DNA of 64,000 nucleotides, taken from assembly GCF_019331775.1 (NCBI RefSeq), contig NZ_JAHBBD010000004.1, forward strand, positions 62,001-126,000, read 5' to 3'. Shown here piece by piece: positions 1 to 9,335 of this stretch. This DNA comes from Bifidobacterium phasiani (lineage in GTDB: Bacteria > Actinomycetota > Actinomycetes > Actinomycetales > Bifidobacteriaceae). Position numbers and translations under genes: made by a program. Numbering within the stretch: position 1 is the first letter of the stretch; every line of letters begins with the position of its first letter. The notes beneath the pieces were generated by a model that did not search any database, was not told where the DNA came from, and worked only from the letters and a program-made list of their open reading frames with translations.

Positions 1-688
1 TGATCCGCAGTCCGGGCACCAGGAAGCTGGTCTGCCGCACGCGGTCGATGAGCTGCTCGTAGCTGAATTCGGCGGTGTCGTTGAAGATCTCCGGATCGGC
101 CCAGTATCGGATGCGCGTGCCGGTGGTCTTCGGGCTGACCTTGCCGATGATCTCCAGTTCGGTCGCCTTGTTCTTGCGCGTGCGCTTGAACGGCGAGTCC
201 GGCGACGGATGCGCCGGGTCGGGGTCGCTGTACACGCCCGGGTGCCCCTGGTGGAAGGCCATGTGGTGCGTCTTGCCGTCGCGGTCGACCTCGATGTCCA
301 GGCGCGAGCTCAGCGCGTTGACCACCGAGGAGCCGACGCCGTGCAGGCCGCCGGCCGCGTTGTAGGAGGCGTTGCCGAACTTGGCGCCGGCGTGCAGCTT
401 CGTGAGCACGACCTCGACGCCGGTCAGCTTGGTCTTCGGCTCGATGTCGACCGGGATGCCTCGACCGTTGTCGGCGACCTCGATCGACCCGTCGTCGTGC
501 AGGGTGACCGTGATGTGGTCGCATGCGCCGGCGAGCGCCTCGTCGACCGAATTGTCGATGATCTCCCACAGGCAGTGCATCAGCCCCTGGCTGTCCGTGG
601 TGCCGATGTACATGCCGGGGCGCTTGCGCACCGCATCGAGTCCCTCAAGGACGGTCAGACTGTCGGCTCCGTAGTTTTCCTTCGCCAT
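1..688 (-). CDS. parE: DNA topoisomerase IV / gyrase-type subunit B, 5' part (runs off window)
   Basis: This is the ATPase subunit of a type IIA topoisomerase; only about 229 N-terminal residues are inside the window. The GHKL ATPase signatures are visible: the Asn helix (EIIDNSVDEALAG), the DNGRGIPVD loop and the GGLHGVGSSVVNALS ATP lid. KRPGMYIG near the N-terminus is typical of GyrB/ParE. Placement directly downstream of sigA on the same strand matches the actinobacterial gene annotated parE, but gyrB cannot be excluded from this fragment. The start is ATG at 688 (MAKENYGADS); an in-frame ATG nine bases upstream (697) is possible. Confidence 0.9.
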   Translation of the reverse strand, partial: MAKENYGADSLTVLEGLDAVRKRPGMYIGTTDSQGLMHCLWEIIDNSVDEALAGACDHITVTLHDDGSIEVADNGRGIPVDIEPKTKLTGVEVVLTKLHAGAKFGNASYNAAGGLHGVGSSVVNALSSRLDIEVDRDGKTHHMAFHQGHPGVYSDPDPAHPSPDSPFKRTRKNKATELEIIGKVSPKTTGTRIRYWADPEIFNDTAEFSYEQLIDRVRQTSFLVPGLRI

Positions 689-713
689 GGTCCCCATTCG
701 TTCGTTCATCGAT

Positions 714-740
714 GTGCCTCCCCGCGACGGGGGGAGGCAC
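714..740 (-). terminator. Hairpin between sigA and parE
   Basis: A 10-bp perfect stem (GTGCCTCCCC against GGGGAGGCAC) with a 7-nt loop lies in the 82-nt gap between sigA and parE. It has no U-tract. It could attenuate or terminate sigA transcripts before parE. Confidence 0.5.
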
Positions 741-770
741 CTGGTCGTCATCGCTTCCGTCCCGGCCGGA

Positions 771-2207
<1,437 letters not shown>

Positions 2208-2243
2208 ACTCGTCCTCCTGCATGTTCCTGCCCGCATGCGCCT

Positions 2244-2249
2244 ACCATA
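2244..2249 (-). promoter_or_regulatory. Probable -10 of the sigA promoter
   Basis: On the minus strand TATGGT lies 18 nt downstream of a TTGCCC -35-like hexamer. It would start transcription near 2236, about 30 nt before the TTG start, leaving room for the AGGAGG site. Confidence 0.4.
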
Positions 2250-2339
2250 GAGACACACTTCTGGCAAGGGCAAATCGTCAACTATTGGAGTTAACCACCT
2301 TCCAAGGACGATTATTCCCGCGTTTTCCCGCTCCGCGTA

Positions 2340-3212
2340 TTATGCCCCTGCCCTCGCGCGCGGCGCCGGACGGGCCGTCGGCTCCCCATGCCACGCCGGG
2401 TACATGCCCCGGCGCAGCGCGCCCAGCACGATCGAGGCCAGCGAGCACCGCCCGTCGAGCGCCAGCGCCTGCAGCGCGTGCCCCATGGCCGAGGCGTCGC
2501 CGTTCCACCAGCGCACGTATGCGATCGCGGCGAGCGGCTGGACGCGGAACCGGTCCGGCGCGCCCGCCGCCATATGTTCGAGCATCGCGACGCCCTTGAG
2601 GCACCGCGACCGGTCCGGCCGACCGTCCGGGTCGCGGAAGGCGCGGGACAGCATCCCGCCCATCCGCCCGCACGCCCGGGGCGTGTGCGGGCGGCGGACG
2701 AAGTCCATCAACACGGTCTTGTCCAGCCCGTCACCGCCCGTCACCAGCGACACGATCAGCGCGTCGCGGACGGCCAGGGTCTCCGCCATGCCGACCGTCA
2801 GCGCATCCACGCTGACGGGCCGCAGGCGCCGGCGGGCTCCCGTGAGGTTGTCGACCCAGTCGTCGATGGCGCCGCCGGCCCATTCGCCGTCCGCCGTCCG
2901 CGGCCCCCGTTCCCTGCGGTCGGCCCGATACGCGGCGGCGAGCCGTTCCAGACGCGCTCCACGGTCCTCGCCGCCACATGCCGCATCATTATTGCGGATC
3001 ACCACGCCCGCCGTGGCGACCTCTCCCGGCACGGCGGTCTCTCCCGGCACGGCAGATGCACCGGTCATTGCGGCCGTACCGGTGACTGCGGCCGCCCCCG
3101 TCACGGCGGCCGCATCCGCCGTCGCGGCCTCACCCATCGTCGCGGCCTCACCCATCGTCGCGGCCGCATCCACCGCTATGGCCGCATCCGTCATCGTCGT
3201 CATATCCGTCAT
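2340..3212 (-). CDS. DUF4192 family protein with N-terminal hexapeptide repeats
   Basis: This 290-aa protein carries the DUF4192 core seen beside sigA in bifidobacteria (for example VRDALIVSLVTGGDGLDK and IAYVRWWNGDASAMGHALQ). The family has no assigned biochemical role. The first ~60 residues are unusual: eight imperfect six-residue Ala/Gly/Thr-rich units (TMGEAA, TMGEAA, TADAAA, VTGAAA, VTGTAA, MTGASA, VPGETA, VPGEVA), encoded by an 18-bp DNA repeat. This looks like slippage-driven expansion and probably forms a flexible extension. The start ATG at 3212 follows a GGGGGAC ribosome site. The open frame continues far upstream only as the shadow of the polyprenyl synthase. Confidence 0.7.
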   Translation of the reverse strand: MTDMTTMTDAAIAVDAAATMGEAATMGEAATADAAAVTGAAAVTGTAAMTGASAVPGETAVPGEVATAGVVIRNNDAACGGEDRGARLERLAAAYRADRRERGPRTADGEWAGGAIDDWVDNLTGARRRLRPVSVDALTVGMAETLAVRDALIVSLVTGGDGLDKTVLMDFVRRPHTPRACGRMGGMLSRAFRDPDGRPDRSRCLKGVAMLEHMAAGAPDRFRVQPLAAIAYVRWWNGDASAMGHALQALALDGRCSLASIVLGALRRGMYPAWHGEPTARPAPRARAGA

Positions 3213-3329
3213 GGCGTCCCCCTTGTCCGTCGCCGTGATGCACCCCTCGCCGGCGCCGCGCCGGCCCTCGCCCCGGATGTCACGCCCCAGTATGCCGGAT
3301 GCGGCCCCATGCGCGCCATGTATATGGGC

Positions 3330-3342
3330 CATTGTGGTCGAA
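3330..3342. promoter_or_regulatory. Conserved 13-bp motif CATTGTGGTCGAA, copy 1
   Basis: It lies between the divergent DUF4192 and polyprenyl synthase genes, 66 bp before the latter's start. Identical copies are at 22926 and 50947. The function is unknown. Confidence 0.4.
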
Positions 3343-3394
3343 GGTTTTCCTTCGCCGGCGTTCCGCCGTTCTTGTCTTGTCGGGCGACTGTGGA

Positions 3395-3400
3395 TAACCT
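3395..3400 (+). promoter_or_regulatory. -10 hexamer TAACCT of the polyprenyl synthase gene
   Basis: TAACCT lies 17 nt after TTGTCT (3372-3377) and 7 nt before the ATG at 3408, so the mRNA probably begins at the start codon. The sequence TGTGGATAA at 3389-3397 overlaps it and is a perfect DnaA-box match, but it is single. Confidence 0.5.
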
Positions 3401-3407
3401 CATAGCT

Positions 3408-4469
3408 ATGAGCAACCCGGATTTGGATCTGATCGAGCGGCGCATCGCCGACCTGGTCGAGGGCTTCGCCACCGCACCGGACGCGGCGACGGCCGACGCG
3501 ACGTGCACGCGGATGCTGGAGGCCACCGCGCGGCAGGCCGTGGCCTCCAGCGAGGGCGGCAAGCGGCTGCGCGCGCTGCTGGCGATGGACGCCTACGCCG
3601 CCGTCGGGGGCGACGACGCCCGGACCGACGCCGTGCGCGACCTGGCGTGCGCGATCGAGGTGTTCCAGACCGCGGCGCTCGTGCACGACGACATCATCGA
3701 CGACTCGGACCTGCGCCGCGGCAGGCCCGCCGCGCACAAGGCCCTCGGGGCGCAGTCCGGCGACCCAGCGCTCGGCGTCGGGCTCGGCATCATGCTCGGC
3801 GACATGCTCGCCACCGCGAGCGTGGACATCGCCGACACGGCCGCCCGCGCGCTGCCCAACGCCGACGAGATCGTCCACGCGTTCCTGGCCATGCACCGCG
3901 AGGTGGAGATCGGCCAGGTCCTCGACCTCGCCGCCGCGCTCGGCCCGCTCGACGACCCCGAACGCATGGCGGCCACCGCGCTCGACGTCTCCCGCTGGAA
4001 GACCGCCAGCTACACCACCATCGCCCCCATCGAGCTCGCGATGCTCGCCGCCGGCGCGAGGCCGGGCGACGCCCGCGAGCGCGCCCTCGCCATCGGCGGG
4101 TCGCTCGGCCTGGCGTTCCAGATCACCGACGACCTGCTCGACGTCGTGGGCAACAACACCGGCAAGCCCATCGGCGGCGACATCCGCGAGGGCAAGCGCA
4201 CCGTGCTGCTCGCCGACGCGCTGGCCCGGGCGACGCCGCAGGAGCGCGACGAGCTCGTCGCCGCCTACGGCGCTCCGTCGCGCGACGACGGCCGGGTCCG
4301 CCGCGTCATCGCGCTGTTCGACGCCACCGGGGCCGTCGGGCGTTCCCGCGAGCGCATCGCCGGGCTGTGGGAGCGCACGCGGGACGCGATCGACGCCCTG
4401 GGGCTGCCGCAGGAGGGCCGGGACCGGCTCGTCGCGGCATGTGCCCGTTTCGTGCCGACCGTGCGCTGA
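3408..4469 (+). CDS. idsA: Polyprenyl (geranylgeranyl-type) diphosphate synthase
   Basis: A trans-isoprenyl diphosphate synthase of 353 aa that condenses isopentenyl diphosphate with allylic diphosphates for quinone, carotenoid or undecaprenyl carriers. The family motifs are present: GGKRLR (residues 50-55), the first aspartate-rich motif DDIID (94-98) followed by DSDLRRGRP, and the second motif DDLLD (241-245) in AFQITDDLLDVVG. Magnesium-dependent ionisation should therefore be intact. Chain length cannot be read from sequence alone. The gene starts at ATG 3408 with no ribosome site and a -10 hexamer 7 nt upstream, suggesting leaderless translation. The PASTA kinase follows 73 bp downstream on the same strand. 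Confidence 0.85.
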   Translation: MSNPDLDLIERRIADLVEGFATAPDAATADATCTRMLEATARQAVASSEGGKRLRALLAMDAYAAVGGDDARTDAVRDLACAIEVFQTAALVHDDIIDDSDLRRGRPAAHKALGAQSGDPALGVGLGIMLGDMLATASVDIADTAARALPNADEIVHAFLAMHREVEIGQVLDLAAALGPLDDPERMAATALDVSRWKTASYTTIAPIELAMLAAGARPGDARERALAIGGSLGLAFQITDDLLDVVGNNTGKPIGGDIREGKRTVLLADALARATPQERDELVAAYGAPSRDDGRVRRVIALFDATGAVGRSRERIAGLWERTRDAIDALGLPQEGRDRLVAACARFVPTVR

Positions 4470-4542
4470 CGACGTTCCGGCACGGCCAGCATGTAGACTT
4501 TGAACAGGACCATCCGCAAGACAAGGAACCGTACATACCGCC

Positions 4543-6816
4543 ATGACTGAAGCCGCGAACGCCCCCGAGGGGCTTGTGATCGAAGGACGGTACCGCATCG
4601 TCCGCAAAATCGCCGAAGGCGGCATGGCCACGGTGTACCAGGCGGTCGACGAGCGCCTCGACCGCACCGTCGCGATCAAGATCATGCACACCCAGCTGGC
4701 GCAGGGCCCCCACCGCGACCAGTTCGTGGAGCGGTTCCGCCGCGAGGCCAAGTCGGCCGCGGCCATCGCCAACCCGCACATCGTGCAGGTCTACGACACC
4801 GGCGAGTACCAGGGGCTCGACTATCTGGTCATGGAATACGTGCACGGCGTCAACCTGCGCCATGAGATGAACGTGCAGCACACGTTCAGCGTGCGCGAGA
4901 CGCTGCGCATCGTCTCCGAGACGCTGGACGGCCTGTCCGCCGCGCACCGCGTGGGCGTCGTCCACCGCGACATCAAACCGGAGAACATCCTGCTCAACGA
5001 CCGCGGGCATGTGCAGATCACCGATTTCGGCCTGGCCAAGGCGGCCTCCCAGGCCACGCTCTCGTCGACCGGCATGCTGCTGGGCACCGCCGCCTACCTG
5101 GCCCCGGAGATGATCGAGCACAACCAGGCCACGCCGCAGGGCGACCTGTATTCGGTCGGCATCACCGCGTGGGAGATGCTGGCCGGCGTCGTGCCGTTCA
5201 CCTCCGACAACCCGGTCACGCTCGTGTTCAAGCATGTGCACGAGGACGTCCCCTCGCTGCTCGGTCCTTGCCCGGACATCGATCCGGCAGTCGCCCGGTT
5301 CGTCGCGCACCTGACCGCGCGCGCGGTCGACGCCCGTCCGGCCGACGCCTCCGAGGCGCTGCGCGAGCTGCGCGAGCTGAGCGCCACGCTGCCGATCCCG
5401 TCATGGCAGTACCGCCGGCAGGACGACGCCGCGGCCGATACGCCGGTCGGCTCCCCCGCGATCGCCCCGCTCCCCGCGCCTCCCGCTCCCCCGACGGCCG
5501 GCGAGACCGCCCAGGCGGCCGCCGACGAGACTTCAGCGGCCGTGCCCGCGGATTCCGCCCCGGCCGACGCGCCGGCCGGAATCGCCGAGGCGCAGGCCGC
5601 CGCGCAACCGCCGGCGCCCACGCAGACCCTGCCCGCCGCCGCGCAGACCCGCGTCATGCCGCAGCAGGCCGCCGGACCGACCGACGCCGCCACCCGCATG
5701 ATGCCGGCCGTCGGGCGGTCCGGCGAGTCCACGCAGGTCATCGGCGCGCAGGACGGCGCGCCGGCCGACGACGCGGCCGATAACGCCGTGGAGGCCCCCG
5801 ATGTGTCCGACGGCGCGACGGCCCCGCGCCGCAAGCGCCGCCGCGCCGTCGTCATCGCCGTCGTCGCGGCGGTGCTCGTCGTCGCGGCCGCGGTGGGCGG
5901 CGCCGGGTTATGGTGGTACTTCCGCGGCCCGGGCAGCTACTGGACGTTGCCGCAGCCCACCGACGTCACCTGCGCCGAGAACGAGGCGTGCCCGGTCACG
6001 AACGCCGACTGGAGCGAGTACGAGAGCACGCTGAAAGTGGCGGGCATCCCGTACACCGTCAAGGAGGACTACAGCGACACCGTCGCCGAGGGCGACATCA
6101 TCGCCACCTCCCCCGCGAACGTGGGCGACCATGTGAGCAAGCGCAACGACGAATCGGTGACGGTCACCGTGTCGCGCGGCGTGCGCCAGGCCACGATCCC
6201 CGACGACATCCTCGACCCGACCAGCGACGCCGGCAAGGACCCGATCTCCGCGCTGCGCAGCGCGGGCTTCGACAATGTGACGCACGACGAGGCCGACGAC
6301 GAGTACTCGCTGACCGTGCCCGAGGGCGCGGCGCTGAGCGTCAGCCCCGACCCGGGCACCACGCTGGACCACAACGCCGAGGTCGTCGTCACGCTGTCCA
6401 AGGGGCCGATGCCGGTGACCATGCCCACGGTGGTCGGGCTGACGCAGGACGAGGCCGAGTCGGCGTTGTCCGCGCTCAACCTCGCCGCGAACGTGTCCGA
6501 GGAGTACAGCGACTCGGTGGCGCAGGGCGAGGTCATCTCCGCCTCCGCGAACGAAGGCGACGAGCTGCACTGGGGCGACAGCGTGGACCTGGTGGTCTCG
6601 CGCGGCCCGCAGATGGCCTCCGTGCCCAACGTGGTCGGGCAGAGCCGCGATTCCGCCGTCCAGCAGCTGGAGCAGCTCGGGTTCTCGGTGAAGACCGAGG
6701 GGCTGTTCGACGGCAACGGCATCCTGGGGCTGGTGCAGCAGCAGAGCGCCACCGGGTCGACGCGCCTGCGCGACACGAGCGGCAACCCCACGGTGATCAC
6801 GCTGACCATCGTGTGA
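4543..6816 (+). CDS. pknB: Stk1-family Ser/Thr protein kinase with four PASTA domains
   Basis: A membrane-spanning Hanks-type kinase (757 aa) that senses cell-wall fragments through extracellular PASTA domains. The kinase domain (about 1-275) has the Gly loop AEGGMATVYQA, Lys46 in VAIKIM, the catalytic HRDIKPEN with Asp143, DFG Asp161 and an APE motif, so it should be active. A ~160-residue Ala/Pro-rich linker precedes one transmembrane helix (about 436-459, after RRKRRRA). Four PASTA repeats follow, each closing with a VSRG/LSKG-type end. No pbp, ftsW or phosphatase genes lie beside it, unlike the usual pknAB cluster. A -10-like TAGACT at 4494 gives a leader of about 40 nt. Confidence 0.9.
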   Translation: MTEAANAPEGLVIEGRYRIVRKIAEGGMATVYQAVDERLDRTVAIKIMHTQLAQGPHRDQFVERFRREAKSAAAIANPHIVQVYDTGEYQGLDYLVMEYVHGVNLRHEMNVQHTFSVRETLRIVSETLDGLSAAHRVGVVHRDIKPENILLNDRGHVQITDFGLAKAASQATLSSTGMLLGTAAYLAPEMIEHNQATPQGDLYSVGITAWEMLAGVVPFTSDNPVTLVFKHVHEDVPSLLGPCPDIDPAVARFVAHLTARAVDARPADASEALRELRELSATLPIPSWQYRRQDDAAADTPVGSPAIAPLPAPPAPPTAGETAQAAADETSAAVPADSAPADAPAGIAEAQAAAQPPAPTQTLPAAAQTRVMPQQAAGPTDAATRMMPAVGRSGESTQVIGAQDGAPADDAADNAVEAPDVSDGATAPRRKRRRAVVIAVVAAVLVVAAAVGGAGLWWYFRGPGSYWTLPQPTDVTCAENEACPVTNADWSEYESTLKVAGIPYTVKEDYSDTVAEGDIIATSPANVGDHVSKRNDESVTVTVSRGVRQATIPDDILDPTSDAGKDPISALRSAGFDNVTHDEADDEYSLTVPEGAALSVSPDPGTTLDHNAEVVVTLSKGPMPVTMPTVVGLTQDEAESALSALNLAANVSEEYSDSVAQGEVISASANEGDELHWGDSVDLVVSRGPQMASVPNVVGQSRDSAVQQLEQLGFSVKTEGLFDGNGILGLVQQQSATGSTRLRDTSGNPTVITLTIV

Positions 6817-7079
6817 GCCTCGCGGGACGCGGACCGTCTTTGCCCGGGCAACGGGCATTAGGCCATCCTTGCATGAGGCCGGCGGCCGTTGCGTGAGTCG
6901 GCATATGGCTCGCGACAATCGGCATGGGCCCCCACAGCCGACGTATGGTCGGATCGTAACCGGCGCCGCATCGGCATGGGCCATGCATCGAGGGCGCACG
7001 ACGGCGTGGACTGTACGACCGGCGTCCATCGGCATGGAAACCGATTCAGAACCAGCACGAAAAGTCCGCACGAGGCCGG

Positions 7080-7164
7080 GCAAGAGCCCGCGTGATGCAA
7101 GAGCCCGCGTGATGCAACAGCCCGCATGATGCAAGAGCCCGCATGATGCAACAGCCCGCATGGG
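7080..7164 (+). repeat. Five tandem 17-bp repeats
   Basis: Five units of consensus GCAASAGCCCGCRTGAT abut without spacers at 7080, 7097, 7114, 7131 and 7148; units differ at one to three positions. Degenerate relatives continue on both sides. The absence of spacers rules out a CRISPR array. Confidence 0.9.
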
Positions 7165-7193
7165 ACCGGTGCACAAGCCTGCATGCAGCCGGC

Positions 7194-7353
7194 CGTGGTA
7201 CGGAATCCCATCATCGCCGCATCAGGGCTTCCGTACCGTACCGCGGTACGGTACGGTATCCACAGCGTTGGAATCAAGCCATTTCTGGCACCGTACCGTA
7301 CCATGGTACGGTACGGTGCGATTCAGAGGGCGCTCAGGCGGTTCCGTACCACG
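7194..7353. repeat. Symmetric array of GTAC/CCGTA palindromes
   Basis: It contains a perfect 26-bp palindrome (7231-7256, centre 7243.5) and a perfect 32-bp palindrome (7288-7319, centre 7303.5), both built from CCGTA units. They are flanked by CGTGGTACGGAA (7194-7205, centre 7199.5) and its exact reverse complement TTCCGTACCACG (7342-7353, centre 7347.5). Centre spacings are 44, 60 and 44 bp, so the whole set is mirror-symmetric about 7273.5 although the linkers are not complementary. Confidence 0.9.
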
Positions 7354-7752
7354 AGGATGGATGCAGATAAGTCATCTACGCCATCCGTGCCTCATGCGAT
7401 CCGCACATGACTCCGGAAAACAATCACCCGCACAAGCAAACGCATCTGCGCCTTGTGTAATCCGAGCATGATGCAGGGTTCGAATCGCGTCATCCAATCG
7501 TCTGTGGCGTCCAGGCCCATGAAGGCCGGGCCGAGCGATGCCGCAATCGGCAGCCTCGATGGCGCCCAGGCCCACGCGGTCCGGGCCGCATCGTGCCCGG
7601 ACCTTGCCTTATCCGGACCATATATCGACCAAGACGCATGCCGTCCGGCCGCCGGGATCTCCAAGCCATGCCCATCGGCGACCGCATGCGCACTGATCCC
7701 CACGCGGTCCCGTCAGGCCCGGAACCGCCACGGACCACCTGCCCGGGCCGCC

Positions 7753-8439
7753 TTACTGCGCGGCCTGCTGCTCCTTGAGACGCTTCTTGACGTCCTGCGC
7801 GTACTCGTCGACGTACTCCTGACCGCTCATCCGGCCGATCTCGGCCACGATGCGGTCGGTGAGCGCGCGCAGCTCGTCGTGCGTGACCTCGGCCTTGCGC
7901 TCCACGGGGATCGGCTTGCCGTAGATGATCGTCGTGCGCCCCTTGCCCGGGATGACGGTCCCCGGCTTCTGCAGCTCGCGCGAGCCGATGATCGCGGTGG
8001 GGATGACCGGGCAGCCGGTCTCGAACGCCAGGCGGGCCGCGCCGGTGTGGCCGCGGTACAGGCGGCCGTCCGGGCTGCGCGTGCCCTCGATGTGGATGCC
8101 GAACAGGTGGCCGTCCTCGATGATCTCGCGCGCGTGGTTCAGCGCGCCGAGCGACTTCGAGCCGCCGGAGCGGTCGACCGGGAACACCCCGACCGACGTG
8201 AACCACCACTTCTTGAACCTGCCCTTGATGCCCTTGCCCTCGAAATACTCGGCCTTGCCCATGAAGTGGATCATGCGCGGGCAGGTGATCGGCAGCAGCG
8301 CGTCGTCGATCACGGCCAGATGGTTCGCCGCGACGATCGCGCCCCCGTGCCTCGGGATGTTCTCCAGCCCCTTCACCGTCGGTCCCAGACGGCGCCGCGC
8401 GACCCAGCCGAATCCTTTGACGAAGAACCAGTACAGCAT
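7753..8439 (-). CDS. 1-acyl-sn-glycerol-3-phosphate acyltransferase (PlsC family)
   Basis: A 228-aa membrane-associated acyltransferase that would acylate lysophosphatidic acid to phosphatidic acid in phospholipid synthesis. Motif I is NHLAVIDD (the NHxxxxD catalytic pair) and motif III is EGTRSPDG; both are intact. A hydrophobic, aromatic N-terminus (MLYWFFVKGFGWV) would anchor it at the membrane. The ATG at 8439 follows a strong AGGAGGAGG site. It is convergent with the PASTA kinase and divergent from the small membrane protein at 8497. The exact acyl acceptor is inferred from the family. Confidence 0.85.
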   Translation of the reverse strand: MLYWFFVKGFGWVARRRLGPTVKGLENIPRHGGAIVAANHLAVIDDALLPITCPRMIHFMGKAEYFEGKGIKGRFKKWWFTSVGVFPVDRSGGSKSLGALNHAREIIEDGHLFGIHIEGTRSPDGRLYRGHTGAARLAFETGCPVIPTAIIGSRELQKPGTVIPGKGRTTIIYGKPIPVERKAEVTHDELRALTDRIVAEIGRMSGQEYVDEYAQDVKKRLKEQQAAQ

Positions 8440-8483
8440 CGTAAAATTCCTCCTCCTGAACGCGGGATGGCGTCACGCTTGGC

Positions 8484-8489
8484 TAGAGT
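8484..8489 (+). promoter_or_regulatory. -10 hexamer TAGAGT of the 8497 gene
   Basis: The hexamer is followed by exactly 7 nt and then ATG, with no ribosome site between, predicting a leaderless transcript. Confidence 0.5.
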
Positions 8490-8496
8490 GGTGGCT

Positions 8497-9045
8497 ATGA
8501 CTGAGAACAACAATAGCAACGCGGACGACGAACGCCCAAACACCGCGCCGCAGGGCGGCGGCCCGGATTTCGACGCCGACTGGGCCGCGTTCGCCGCCGA
8601 GCACGCCGACGATCTGGGCGACGTCGAGCGCTCGCGCAACGCCAGGCGCTTCGAGAAGCACGCCAAGCGCAAGGAGAAGGAGGCGCTGCTGTCCGTGGAC
8701 GACCTCGACGCGAGCGCCTTCGCCGGGAACGCCGGCCACGGTCCGCGCGACTTCACCGGAACGAGCTGGCTGGACACCGACGACGTGATGGACCGGTACG
8801 GCGACCCGTTCACGCCGCCGAATCCCGAGATCGGCCCGGTGAAGGCGTCCCGTCTGGTGTTCTGGATCCTGCTGGTCGCCGGCGTCGCCGGGGTCATCGC
8901 CTCGGTGTTCGTGCCCGCGCTGACCGGCGTGGTCGGCACGATCGCCGGCGTCTGTGTGCTCGTCGGCGGCGCCGGCCTCATCTTCCAGCACAAGGGCCAC
9001 AGCGAGACGCGCACGGACGTCTTCGACGACGGCGCCCGCGTCTGA
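8497..9045 (+). CDS. Small membrane protein of unknown function
   Basis: A 182-aa protein. The first ~110 residues are hydrophilic and acidic, with a Lys/Arg-rich stretch (ARRFEKHAKRKEKEALL). Two hydrophobic helices follow (from VFWILLVAGVAGVIASV and GVVGTIAGVCVLVGGAGLIF) separated by a short loop, with a charged C-terminus. I recognise no enzymatic motif. This layout recurs in actinobacterial hypothetical membrane proteins. It is transcribed divergently from the acyltransferase, with 57 bp between the start codons, and ends in a strong terminator hairpin. Confidence 0.7.
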   Translation: MTENNNSNADDERPNTAPQGGGPDFDADWAAFAAEHADDLGDVERSRNARRFEKHAKRKEKEALLSVDDLDASAFAGNAGHGPRDFTGTSWLDTDDVMDRYGDPFTPPNPEIGPVKASRLVFWILLVAGVAGVIASVFVPALTGVVGTIAGVCVLVGGAGLIFQHKGHSETRTDVFDDGARV

Positions 9046-9097
9046 CCGGCCGGCGGTCGGCCCGCGGCACGGGCAGACGAACGACGCCATACGAACG

Positions 9098-9147
9098 ACG
9101 CAAGGAGCGCGTGCACCCACCGATACGGGTGCACGCGCTCCTTGCGT
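9098..9147. terminator. Strong bidirectional terminator hairpin
   Basis: A perfect 21-bp stem (9098-9118 with 9127-9147) and an 8-nt loop lie between the converging small membrane protein gene and the ABC operon. The remainder of the 290-bp gap up to 9335 shows nothing else I can support. Confidence 0.75.
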
Positions 9148-9335
9148 ATGCGGGCCGAGCCATGCCGGCCACGGACGAGGCGTCACGTCCCCGCCCGCCG
9201 TGTGCGCGCGGGGGCTGCGACCGGCTGGATCGTCCCCACGATGAGCATCGCGCTCCCGCTGTATGCATGCGGGGTTACGCAGGAATCGGCCGTCCCCGAA
9301 GCAATACCTGCAGTTCCCGCCGTGTGCGCGCGAGG

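Larger units (their letters stand above)
6817..7752. other. 936-bp repeat-rich convergent intergenic region
   Basis: No supportable gene lies between the kinase (+) and the acyltransferase (-), which converge here. Open frames are short, without ribosome sites, and run through repeats. The region holds three ATCGGCATGG copies (around 6917, 6969 and 7027), a 17-bp tandem array (7080-7164), a symmetric palindrome set (7194-7353), and degenerate GGCCC-rich repeats in 7500-7750. A short GC inverted repeat right after the kinase gene (6840-6855) may terminate its transcript. Confidence 0.7.

Noticed and set aside
3389..3397. Perfect DnaA-box sequence TGTGGATAA as an origin signal
   Set aside because: It is a single copy overlapping a promoter; no cluster of boxes, no AT-rich unwinding element, no dnaA/dnaN nearby. 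A near-match at 7255-7263 is also isolated.
7080..7164. Possible CRISPR array
   Set aside because: Units are 17 bp and directly abutting with no spacers; no cas genes in the window.
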